A stretch of 64,000 nt of DNA from the NCBI RefSeq assembly GCF_009727055.1, contig NW_024065251.1, positions 85,705 through 149,704 on the forward strand, given 5' to 3'. Positions 1 through 15,500 of the stretch are shown here, one piece after another (the stretch's first letter is position 1; every line of letters begins with the position of its first letter). The stretch comes from Benincasa hispida (Eukaryota; Streptophyta; Magnoliopsida; Cucurbitales; Cucurbitaceae). A program made the position numbers and the translations under genes. The notes below the pieces were generated by a model. That model was not told the origin of the DNA. It saw only the letters and a program-made list of their open reading frames with translations, and ran no database searches.

Positions 1-1450
1 CTCCCATTTCAGGGGTAAGACCGGGTAGATAGCTAGGGACATAGGGTGCAAGACGAAATTCACTTCTACCCGCTTTTAGGGATAGTAAAGAGGTTGTTCC
101 CTTAAATGTTGACTCCGGGTCTTGAACAAGGGGCCCCACCCTTTCATTGGTCCGAGAGGGACTCGGTTTAGTGATTGGGTCACAAACTAATTGTTCATTA
201 GAGGATCAGTGGGACTTAAGAAGCAAGATGTAATCTCGGGGGTAAAACAACTTCTGACCCAGCCATTATTATGAACAACATGTGAAGGGTTAACTTACTA
301 ATCATGGTTATATCGAGTGGACATATATCTACAGTGAGGAGAGTGCAACTACTGGGCTTTAATGGAGTGACTCGAGAGTTAACGAATGGTGATTAATTAG
401 GTTAAAGAGTTTAGCCAGTTAATCGCGGATCGTTGGAGCTCATGATTTGTAGGTTCATGAGGTCCCTCTACTAGCTCATATCGGACTAAACATTAAAACA
501 ATGTGATGAACGAAATTGAAGTCTTAAAATTCAATTTTTGGAGCAAAGCATTAAATATATACAATATATTTAACCTAATGTTTAATTGTGAATTAAACAT
601 AAAGAGAGAAAAAATAGGGGATATTTAAATAAGTTTTAAATATCAAGATTATGAATAAAGATTCATATTCATTGGAATTATTGTTGGAATTAATATTAAA
701 TTAAATTAATTAAATTGTTTAATTAATTATTTAATATTAATTTAATTTTAAAATTGATTATTATAATAAATTTTTTATATTAAATGAAATTGGTCAAAAT
801 TGCATTAAAAATCAAATTGTTGACTAGGTAAAAAATGTAATGTAAGTCAAATTGTTGATTTTTGACTTTTGAAAGTCAAAAAGTCAAAATTGTTGACTTT
901 GGACTTTGAGAGTCAACTTTGACCAAGTTAGTGGAAAGATCCAACATTTGTGAGTGGGAAATACCAATTTTTGCATGGCTAAGTGTTGTTTTTATTTGAA
1001 GACACTTGTCTCACTAAATCCCACTTTGAGTTAATGGATTTTTTAGTGTCAAATTCTCATCAAACTCAAAGTTGCATGTGTTTGCATGTAATGGTCTTTA
1101 AAAAGGAGTGTTTGATGAATTTTAAAACTCTTGGCCTTAGTGGAAATTGATTAGTTTATGTGATAATCTCATTCCTTTTTCTTTCTCAAAGTTTTAGCCT
1201 TTTTCCTCTCCAAATTAGTTGGATCACATCATTTCGTTCTAAGGCCGGAGAATAGTTGGGAAGACTCTCGTGGTGGTCTATGAACCGTTCGTGGGGAAAT
1301 TGGAGTTAATTTGGAGAAGATTCAAAGTCTACAAAGGTTGTATTCTTTTTTCCCTTGTATTTGTGTTAATTGCATGCTTATCTTTGTAATTAACCTAATT
1401 AGAGTACTTTAGATCCCTTTTTTTCTACTGCGCATGTGTTCGTTCCATTA
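1..1450 (+). mobile_element. 3' part of a Ty1/copia LTR, cut by the window edge
   Basis: The stretch is colinear with the LTR at 59376-60945: both share the phrases gacatagg, gaccgggtagat, cttgaacaa and gatcgttggagc, an AT-rich centre, and the end phrase ctgtgcat/ctgcgcat followed by ccatta. It is therefore the last 1.45 kb of a roughly 1.9-kb plus-strand LTR. It ends at 1450, and the next five bases (AGTAA, 1451-1455) are the likely right-hand target-site duplication; the left copy lies outside the window. It was inserted into a minus-strand copia gag-pol remnant. Whether it is a solo LTR or the 3' LTR of a complete element cannot be seen here. No coding sequence is present. Confidence 0.8.
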
Positions 1451-1455
1451 AGTAA

Positions 1456-2321
1456 ATCATATTTACTTTGGTTTGCCTTCTCAACCTTCTTTTCAGCAAG
1501 ATATTTAGGGCGACTCATTTCAATGCCCTCCTCGTTGCAATATAAACATTTTCCTTTTGCAACTTTTGTCATGCTCTTTTTAACAGGAATTTTCTTCTTC
1601 CCTTTTCCCTTTCTCTTAATTTGGATACCCTTATCTTTTGAAGTCCTAGACTTCTTTTCAGAAGGTTTCATACCAAATGTTAATCCCTTCTAAATTTTCT
1701 TTTAGGTAACATTTGTTTCCCATTCTTGATTTTTATTTTTCATTAGTGATTGGTAAGTCTGTAATCCGTTTAAAAAAGTAGTCAAGTTATAATCAATTTT
1801 ATTCATCACAACATTTGTGCGAAAAGTTAGGAAGCTCTTCATAAGAGATTCCATGATCATATTGACTCGATTCTTCTCGTCTATGACAGAGTCATTCGCT
1901 TTCGTGACATTGAAGTGGACCATCATGTCGAGGACGTGTTCCCTAATAGATGTCCCTTCCTTCATGCGATAATTGTAAATGTACTTAATAGTATTGTGTC
2001 GAATAGATAAGGACGGTTGTCCAAACATTTCTTGTTACGACTCCATAATTTCTCTAACGATGACCATGTTTTCATTCTTTTTAGTAAGCACATAGGATAT
2101 GCTTGCTAAAATGTAAGCTTGGGCCTCGACCTAATCCATATGTCATAGGCATCCCGAACACTTTGATTTGCATTTGAACTGGGAAGAGGAGGGCATTCCT
2201 CCGTTAAAATGAACATCAGATCATCTACAACTAGCATTGTATTAATGTTTGATTTCTAATTTGAGTAACTCTCGCCATTGAATTTATCAGAAGCTAATAA
2301 TTGGACAATCGAGTTCAACAT
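1456..2321 (-). pseudogene. Copia gag remnant (minus strand), broken
   Basis: Read on the minus strand from an ATG at 2321-2319, the pieces match the Ty1/copia Gag (UBN2-type) pattern: a start resembling M-L-N-S-I-V, then a LVVDDL block, then the block MFGQPSLSIRH through FLNGLQTYQSL (2028-1702), then a basic tract and a degenerate zinc knuckle beginning CLYCNEEG (about 1550). The family knuckle is CX2CX4HX4C, and its His and last Cys are lost here. There is a stop shortly after the start and at least two frame changes, so no Gag can be made. The frame is finally interrupted by the plus-strand LTR ending at 1450. The same Gag family occurs at 43744-44480. Confidence 0.8.
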
Positions 2322-3027
2322 GCTGAAACATAAACAAATTTTATCAGAAAACTGTATCTAAATCCAATTCGTTTTAGCAAAAGTAATAATGTACCAAGAT
2401 TTCATTATTTATTTGCAACGATACTTTAGTGAGTTAGAATAGATACTATCGAAGGGTTAGTCAAATAATCCTTCACTAAAGCAAGGCATTCTTGACTAAA
2501 TACTGACTCTAGAATAACTCTTTAATCTATTAGTTATTTAGTTACCATTTTCGATCAAGAACTTAGTAACACTTAGTAACTCTTGTAATTGTGACCTTCC
2601 ATTTTTTGTTTTCATAGAATGGTATCAACAAGGCCTCAGAGTGGAAGATAATGTTGAAGACGGAACTAAGAAACCTTACTAATTTATGAAGTTTGAGTTG
2701 TTTCGAATCCTATGTTACAACTCTCCGAGGGGATAGTCGTAGAAAATGACTAGCTAATGTTGCCTAAAAACGACAACAAGCGCAACATAAGAATCTCACG
2801 GTTCAAACTAATGGAAGAGACCGTAGGATATGCTGACATATATTTCCTGCACCCATTTACTATGAACTGCTTCCCTTATTCACCTTATTATTAACCCATG
2901 CAAAAACTTTTCGAATGAAGTAGTCACAGTAAAAGAGACACGAAGCTGAACATGGATCTCACGGTGTGAACTCTTAGGGACATGAGAGCTAAAAATAATA
3001 TATCATATATATTATTAATCTCCCACT
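2322..3027 (-). mobile_element. Leader (5' untranslated) remnant of the minus-strand copia
   Basis: Noncoding sequence upstream of the gag remnant at 1456-2321. It contains the phrases ctcacggt and gtgaac, which resemble in reverse complement the leader of the copia at 38700-39050 (caccgtgagattcatgg). No open frame of interest and no intact primer-binding site on the minus strand was found. It ends where a plus-strand LTR begins at 3028. Confidence 0.5.
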
Positions 3028-3648
3028 TGTTGGGGTTGGTGCTCTAAATCTCGTAGGGTCCTATAATTTGTAATTGTATTATACAAACATTTAATTTATT
3101 TAATAAAACATGAGATATTTTATTTGACATTTAGTAGCATTAACCCACAAACCAATAAACTAACGTCCAAGGTTATCTTCTGTAGCTTAAACATGTATGT
3201 AGAAACATATAGGTGGATCATGTTTAAGTGATAACCTAAATAGTCTATAGTAGATGGATAAGGCTAAATACCTTATCTTGGTGATACTACGAGTATGACC
3301 TACTTTATAGATGTTACAATTATTGTAAAGTGCTACAAATGATCTGATCATGACCATTTATATGAAGACATATGAGTGGAGGTATTCTATACAAAGTAGT
3401 TTGTATAAAAACCGGGCCACAAAATGATTAGTCTCATTATATAACATCGTTCATATTAAAGACTTACATTTCATTGGGATAACCATAGGTGACCTGACCT
3501 GAATCCTGAGTGAGTTGTGAACTTTTGTCTATCAAGGTGGTCCTTTGATTTGTATGAGTGAGAGTGGCCAGATCGTCGACTCAACAAGCCTATCATTTTG
3601 GAGATTTATCTGATTGGGGAGCTGAGAACACAACTATATGAGACACAA
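3028..3648 (+). mobile_element. Truncated Ty1/copia LTR (5' 620 bp)
   Basis: It begins TGTTGGGGTTGGTGCTCTAA and is colinear with the first about 600 bp of the LTRs at 32471 and 49290, sharing aagcatgtat/aacatgtatg, ggtggatcatg, gtgatactacga, gtttgtataa, gaccataggtgac and ggtcctttgattt. Similarity stops near 3648, where the sequence changes to AT-rich gene-flanking DNA, so the 3' two thirds of the LTR are missing. The truncation point lies about 465 bp upstream of the YY1-like start codon, making this the nearest transposon remnant to that gene's promoter. Confidence 0.7.
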
Positions 3649-4112
3649 CTATACTATGAAATTAATATTTAAATCATATCTTTGATGAAAAGCTCCCTCC
3701 AAAAATATATTTTTTTGGAACAAATGTCAAATTTCAAGGGTTTATAAGCCTCTCTTTTAGAAAAAGAATTTTTGTTAAGGAGTATGATGAAGGAAAAGAG
3801 AAAAGAACCGAACCCGGGCGAGAAAAGTCGACCGTGCGGCTCGTGGAAGGGATAATGAAACGGGTTGTATTCAGGAGAAGACCGGTCTAGCAGTACCCAG
3901 CAGACTAAACCTGTAAACAGACATGAACACGAAACCTGAGACCTTCCGTCTCTATCGTGCTCTTTGCCTGTTCATTCACCGACCTCTACCTTTCCCCCAT
4001 ACCTTTTCTCCTTCTCAGCGATTGAACTTTGTATTTCAACGCTCTTGTCGATTGGATTGAGTTTTTGTTCATTTGCTCGAAAAAGAAAAGGGAGAGAGAC
4101 AGAGAAAGAGAC
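3649..4112 (+). promoter_or_regulatory. Presumed promoter and 5' UTR of the YY1-like gene
   Basis: Gap between the truncated LTR and the YY1-like ATG. The part after about 3790 is less AT-rich than its surroundings (aacccgggcgag, gaccgtgcggctcg) and is followed by a CT-rich stretch at 3950-4020, as is common in plant 5' UTRs. I see no convincing TATA box, and the transcription start cannot be placed. Confidence 0.4.
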
Positions 4113-8060
<3,948 letters not shown>

Positions 8061-9598
8061 ATCTATAGAAATGGCTTTAGTAATGGGCGGCTTGTATGTA
8101 GCTTCTTTTGCCCGTTTTAAAAAGTTCCATTGTACCTGAAAACTAGCAGTCTTTTTTTTCTCTCCATTTTAATCCTCTGGTGAAGCTTTGAATGGATTTC
8201 AAATGGAAATTATGATTTGTTTTGAATGCCGTTTTGTTGGTGGAATGATGCATTTCTATGTTCCACTTCCACGAGCATAATATTACCTATTTTTTGAACT
8301 CCGATTGACCTTACCATTAGCAATCCATACTCTTAATAATCTATCATACATGCAGGAGATTTTTATCTGTAGGCAGATTCTAACCCTGATAAGTTTCAAT
8401 TGTGTTATCCTCGCATATTTTGAATGGTTTCATTTTTTTAAAAAAAAAAATTGAAATTTGCTAAAAAAAAATACACGTGGAGAGTTTCTTTGTTAAAATA
8501 AGATTGAAATGGGTAGGATGGTACATATGTGTCAAAACTAGAAGATATATGAGTGACAAAATTTACAACATTCGTGTAAATTGAACCGTTTGAAAATTCA
8601 AATTTAAAGTGTTTTTTTTTTCAAAGCAAAGTTACAAGTTTTAGGGTAAAAATCAAACAGTTCAAAAGTCTAGACATGAATGGAATGGAACCCATAATTT
8701 ATAGAAGAGTATGAATACTTTAATACATATATTATACGGAAAACTCGCATGCGTTCTTGTTGTCATGGGCCCCTCATGAGCTTGTTTGTTAGCCCGCTTC
8801 TCTGGTTCGGTCTCGTTCTTCAAGTTAACCTACATGAAAGTAACTTACATTAGTGTGGTATCAAGTCAACCACACTCAAATACCTAAGTTAATAGAGGGA
8901 GTGGATAACTCAACCAAGCAAAGGTTAGGGTTTTTGGAGGTTACTTACTTCCTTTCCTTGGGGATTTTCAAATGGGCTATTTGCAATGTCCTTGATGATA
9001 CTCACTTGTGATTATGTGTAACATCGACAATGTCAGGGAGATTATGACTCTCGAGGTTGTAGAGTGCCCGACTGAGATCAACTCGATTATTTCCTTTCCT
9101 TTGGCTTGGCTAGTTGGCATGGAACTTGAAGTTATGATATTTTCCTTGGGATACCCATTTTCGCCTGTCGCCTTCAAATTTCCTTAGACTTGGGTTCATC
9201 CATGGGCTTTGGGCCTTGTTCGGGACGATTCTCAATAATACTTAAGCATGCATGTGTATGTATATATGTGTGTGTATATATAGTATTTTTGTTTTTGTAT
9301 TTTTTTTTTTTTTTTTTTTTTGAGCAGGGCTTTTAAGTTTAATGTTTAAATGGCAGGGGGTTTTGGGTTAGATTTTTTACATGTGATTTTAAGGCGATAT
9401 TTAAGGATTATATAAGTATAACAAATGGGGATGATTTTCCATTTACGATTTTGTTATCAACGGCCCAGTGAAAACATTGCTACAAATAACAATTTGGTTT
9501 CAATTTCATTTGATCGGGAAGTTTAGTGGAAAGGTTGTTTTGGGGTTTGGGAGTACAGAGAGCTTGTAAAGAAAGCTTCTGAATTGAGGAACTCAACC
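8061..9598. other. Intergenic: YY1-like 3' UTR and upstream region of the phosphatase gene
   Basis: No gene is supported here. The first 100-300 bp are presumably the YY1-like 3' UTR. The remainder is AT-rich, with A-runs at 8440-8475, a TG/TA-rich microsatellite around 9245-9285 and a run of 22 T at 9300-9321. The last 100 bp before 9599 should carry the 5' UTR of the downstream gene. Confidence 0.6.
9300..9321. repeat. T22 homopolymer with adjacent TG/TA microsatellite
   Basis: A run of 22 T sits directly after a TG/TA-rich stretch (about 9245-9285) roughly 280 bp upstream of the UBL-phosphatase ATG. It could serve as a poly(dA:dT) promoter element, or it could simply be slippage-prone DNA. 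Confidence 0.7.
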
Positions 9599-12500
9599 AT
9601 GGCTGCCGCAGCGTCCACCTCGTCTTCTTCAGAGGAAGAGATTACATTGACGGTGAAGTGGAGCGGAAAGGAATACACTGTACGAGTCTGCGGTGATGAC
9701 TCTGTGGCTGAGGTCAAGCGTCGAATCTGCGAGCTTACTAACGTCTTGCCCAAGCGGCAAAAGCTTCTTTATCCCAAAGTCGGATCCAAGCTAGCCGATG
9801 ATTCGCTTTTGCTCTCTCAACTTCCCCTTAAATCATCTCTTAAGATGACCATGATCGGGTTCGACTCTCTATCATTTACCTTTTTTTTTTGCAAAAAGAG
9901 GTTATGAATTCGATTCCTTTAATTGAAAAATCAACTATTCGAGGCTGGACTGTGTTTCTTTTAAAACCTATATGGAATTGCTCAAATATGTGTGTGACTT
10001 CTGCCTGTTGAATGCTAAACTGCACTTTTTAACTGAAAGAACTGGAAGGGTTCCATCGTATTGAAGTTATTTTGAAGGAGAATCCTTCCTTCCCGCTCTA
10101 GCTTAAAGACGATTTTTAGTTTGTTAGCTGCATTTGCATATTCATATTCTAAAAGTAATCGAGTGATTTCGTTAAGTTGGATGTTCTACATTTCATCTCT
10201 TTCTTCAGTTCCATGTTTATTAACTGCATTTGCATATTCTTATATTATTAAGTTACCGAGTTATTTCAATGTTACAAATCGAGATACCAGAACTGTTGAA
10301 GATGATATAATCGTGGATCAAGTGGACTCCCCTGAAATTATTGATGATTTTGAACTTGGGAAAGATGAAGTCATTGACATTAAGGACAAGGATGTCAATA
10401 AGCAGAAACTAAGAAGGCGTATTAGTCAATACAAGGTGAGTTGTTTCTTTTCTCTTTGAATGATGTTTAGTGACCTTAGTTGTACTTAATGAATCTGAAA
10501 GTTCAAGTACCTGAAAAGTGAGTTCATGTTATGGGAGTGGAGGATCCGAACTCCAACCTCTTACTTGAGGATGAAATATGACTTGTCAAAAAGGAATTTC
10601 GATATCGGGTATCAAGAGGAAGTGTGTGTTTAAATGCTGACGTTTTTGTTAGAAATAAGGGGCTTTGTTGATAGTTTATAGCTCCGAGGGTATTTTAGTA
10701 TTTTACTTTACCATATGTGTATTTTCTTTTTTGTATTAGGGCTTGCTAGAGCCTATAAATATGACTTCTTTTGTAACTTTCATTTCATGTTAAAATTATA
10801 AAAAGAGACTCTCTATCGTGGTTTTTTCTCCCTGTTCTAGGGTTTCACGTAAACTTAGTGTTCTCTATTTTCTATCTTTTAACATGGTATCAGAGCGTGG
10901 TGACGAAACTCTAGCTGCCATCAGCGAAAACCAACCAATGCAAGATAACCTTAGTTCTGCACTAGTCCCGCTTCCCCCACAACTGCCGATGGGACCTCCA
11001 ACCACCGCCGCCGCCGCTGCTATTGCTGTCCAAGCTGCCGTTGATCTCTTCAATCCTTGCATATTCGTCCAACTCTAGTGCCGCTACAACCCTTTGATGG
11101 AAACCCTAGTGCTGCTGCCCTTTTTCACAATGCTGCCGGTGTTCCTCCCTTGTTACCGAGTGCGGCCGTTGTCTATCCCTCCAACCTTGTTGTGGGTAGT
11201 CGAAACATACACCTTGAAGCCAAGATTGGTGAGTCGTCCGCCTACCACAGAGGTAAATCCCCTGGTTTGGCAACTAGCCCCTCACAATCGTCGAGAATCC
11301 CCGACTCCTTTCCCTTCCAGTGACAAGCAACCCACCTGCAGCCACCGGGCCTTCCTCATCATGCGTCGCCTAGTTATGAACATCAAGGTTCGATTGGTTT
11401 ATCTCCGGTAATGGTTCAACAACAATTGGCTAATCTTTAGGCAAGTTTTCAGCAACAAATCGCTGCATTTGGGGTAGCCCTAGGTGCTTCCACAAACTTA
11501 AATTCCAGTACAGTGAATTCTAACATTCCTTCTAGTTTATTGATGTATCCAGAGAATCCAGTAACTTCTTTCTCAGCTAACTACTACAAACTATTTGTCT
11601 GGATCTATGGAAAATTTCTCAGGGTTAATTGCAGGAGAAAAGTTGAATAGTCAGAATTATTTCTCCTGGCATCACAAGTTTGGGTATCTAACTGGTGAGA
11701 TACCAAGACCTAGGCCAGAGGATCCTCAGGAGCGCATTTGGAAAGGAGAAGACTCCCTGCTTCAATCACTGCTGATTAATAGTATGGAACCTCATATAGG
11801 GAAATCGTTGTATGTTGCGACTACTCGAAATATTTGGGATGCAGTTCAAAAATTATATTCTAAGAGGCAGAATGCGTCTTGTCTTTACACTCTGCGTAAA
11901 CAGGCTCACGAGTGCAAACAAGGGACGATGGATGTCATCTCATATTTTAACAAATTGTCCCTAATCTGGCAGGAGATGGACCTATGTCGTGAAATTATCT
12001 GGGATTGTCCTTGTGGAGGTGTCCAGTATTCCAAGATTGAGGAAGTCGATCGTGTTTATGATTTTCTAGCTGGTTTGAACTCCAAGTTCAATGTAGTGTG
12101 AGGCTGTACACTGAGATAGAGGCCTATACCTTCTCTTATGGAAGTGTGCTTTGAGGTTCGTCTAGAGGAAGATAGAGTCAGTGCTGTGAACATCACGACT
12201 GTATTTATTGCTGATTCTACTGCTTTCAATGCGAAATTACATGGTTCTGATAGTAACAAGCAAAATGGGAAACAGATCCCAGTGTGTGAACATTGCAAGA
12301 AACCCTAGCATACGAAAGATCAATGTTGGAAGTTACATGGTAGACCACTGAATGGCAGAAGACGTCCTCCAAATGACAAGTCCAGTCCTGGTCGGGCTCT
12401 TGTGAGTGAATCTGCGAGTGCTTCCCAATCACAAGCTCAGGTGAATTGCCAAAGTGACCCTGGTGTCTCTTCTCTTAGGGTCGTTGCTCAATCAGGTACC

Positions 12501-15500
12501 TCTCAATCCTTAAGTCTCCTCAGCATAAATGGTAAGAAATCATAGATACTTGATTCAGGGGCTACAGATCATTTGACTGGATCTTCTGATAATTTTCTAT
12601 CATATCTTCCGAGTGTTGGTAATGAAAAGATTTAGATTGCAGATGGGTCCTTTGCTCCTATTGCGGGCAAGGGTCATATTTCTCCTTTTGATGGTTTAAC
12701 TTTACAGAATATGCTATATGTACCCAAAATATCTTACAATTTACTATCTATTAGTAAGATAACTAGAGATCTGAATTGTCAAGTTGTCTTCTCACCAAAT
12801 AATATTTTCTTTCAGGACTTGAGTTTGGGGAAGACGATTGGCACTGCCCGACACAATAGGGGACTTTATTTCCTTGATGATGATGTTTCCTCTAAGAATT
12901 GTTATAGGACTAGTTTATTGTCTTCTTATTTTTCAACTTAAAAAAAAAAAAGATGGTATGTTGTGACATTTTCGCCTTGGTCACCCAAAATTTCAATATA
13001 TGAAATATCTATTTCCTCATTTATTCAATAAAGTTAATGCCTCTTCTCTGTCTTGTGATGTGTGCATTCGTGCAAAATAGCATAGGGTCAACTTCCCGTC
13101 TCAACCATACAAACCTTCTCAGCTCTTCACCCTTATTTATAATGATGCTTCCTGTCCCTTGAGTATTACCACCTCTTTGAGGAGACGTTTGTTTGTGACC
13201 TTTATTGATGATCATATCTGTCTTACATGGGTTTTTCTCCTCACTGATAAATTTGAGGTTTCAACGATATTTCAACAATTTTACACTACGGTTGAGATTC
13301 AATTCAACACCAAAATTGCTATTCTTCGTAGTGATAATGGTCGTGAGTTCCTTAATCATACTCTTCATGATTTTCTGTCCTCTAAAGACATTGTCCACCA
13401 AAGCTCGTGTGTCTATACCCCTCAACAGAATAGGGTGGCTGAAAGGAAAATCATCACCTCTTTGAGTTTACACAGTCTCTCATGTTGTTTATTTCACTTC
13501 CATCTTACTTATGGGGGGATGCAATTTTGACTATATCTCATCTTATTAACAAATGCCTTCTTGTGTCTTCCAACTCCAAACCTCTCTTGAATGCCTCAAG
13601 GAGTCATACCCTACCATGCGGCTTATTCCTGATGTCCCTCTCCGGGATTTTGGATGCACTGCCTTTGTCCATAGTCATGGCCCTAACCAAACTAAATTTA
13701 CCCCCTCGTGCTAAAAAATGTGTCTTCGTTGGGCATCCCCTTCACCAACGAGTTATAAATGCTTCCACCATTCTTCCCGAAAATACTTCATCTCCATGGA
13801 TGTAACGTTCCTTGAGGATAAACCTTTCTTCCCCGTTAGTCAAGTCATCTTCAGGGGGAGAGTACTAGTGAAGTAACTGGTCCACATCTTCAATCTCATC
13901 TTCAATCCCTACTAACCTTCCTGAACCAATCTTGAATGCCCATGACACCATTCTACCCACTAAACAAATCCCTTGGATAACTAACTATAGGAAGAATCTC
14001 ATAAAGGAAATGGTGTCCACTATTGCTTTGCCGGCTCCGGTTCATGAATTTGAACCAACACAAGCTTAAGGTACTACTGGCCTTGATAATACTAACTTGT
14101 GTATTGAGGATGATATTGTTGATTTGGCTGAGAATGACAAGACTGATATGTTAGTTCTAGAGAATAATAGGGTTGCTAGCAGTAATGAGACTTTAACATA
14201 AACACAAGAGGGTGAAACTCTTCCTCAGGCTGAAAAATGTAATCAAAATCCCGTTACAGATGAGGATTTAAACAAACCAGGGGATTATGATCTCTATCTT
14301 GACATGCCCATTGCATTGAGAAAGGGCACCAAGTACCCCATGCATAGCTTTCTGTCTTACTATAATCTATCTTCTGAGTTTAGGGTGTTCACTGCCAGCC
14401 TTGATACAACAACAATACCGAAAAACATACATATGACTATGGAAATTCCCAAGTGGAAGATTGCCGTCATGGAAGAAATGAGAGCTCTTGAAAAGAATAA
14501 TACGTGGGACCTTGTAGCTCTTCCTAAAGGGCATAAAACAGTTTGGTGCAAGTGGGTGTTCACTCTGAAGTATAAATCAGATGGAACTCTAGACAGGTAT
14601 AAGGTCAGACTTAGCAAAAGGGTTTACTCAAACTTATGGAATAGATTATTTTGAGACTTTCTCCCTTGTAGCGAAGTAAAATATGGTCCGGGTCTTTCTT
14701 TCTGTTGTAGTTAATAAAGACTGGCCTTTCCATCAATTTGATGTAAAAAATGCATTTTTGAATGATGAATTAGAAGAAGAGGTTTATATGAGCCCTACCC
14801 TAGGTTTTGAAGCTCAGTTTGATCATCATGTTTATAAACTCAGAAAGTCTTTGTATGGTTTGAAACAGTCGCTGAGAGCATGGTTCGACATGTTTACTAC
14901 CTTTGTTAAGTCCCAAGGTTTCACTCAGGGACACTCGGATCACACGTTGTTTACAAAAAGGACAGGAGATGATATTGCTGAGATCACACGTTGTTTACTC
15001 AGGGAAAATTGTTGTTTTAATTGTGTATGTAGATGATATCATCTTGTTAGGAGATGATATTGCTGAGATCACCAAGCTAAAAAAGAAAATGGTTGGCGAG
15101 TTTGAGATCAAAGATCTAGGGAACCTAAAGTATTTCTTTGGAATGGAAGTGGCAAGATCAAAGGAAGGGATCTTTGTGTCACAACGGAAATACACTTTTG
15201 ACTTGTTAAAAGAAACAGGTATGACTGGATGTAGATCTACTGACACTCCTATTAAATTCAATGCGAAATTGGAAGATTCTATTGACAAAGTTCCGGTTGA
15301 TAAAGAGAGGTATCAACGTCTAATGGGAAAACTGATTTACTTATCTCATACTAGACCAAATATTTCCTATGCTGTCAGTGTTGTTAGTCAGTGTATGCAG
15401 GCACCATACGAAGAACATATGGAAGCTGTGAATCGAATTTTGAGATATTTGAAAAGCTCTCCGGATAAAGGTCTGATGTTCAGGAAAACTGACAGGAAAT

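Noticed and set aside
2621..2640. A tggtatca word as a primer-binding site
   Set aside because: The match breaks down after tggtatca (followed by acaaggcctcag), no LTR end adjoins it, and it is on the strand opposite to the gag remnant.
9584..9598. Upstream in-frame ATG of the phosphatase gene
   Set aside because: Adds five residues before an ATG with a better context (accATGg) that matches the usual family start; the downstream one was chosen.
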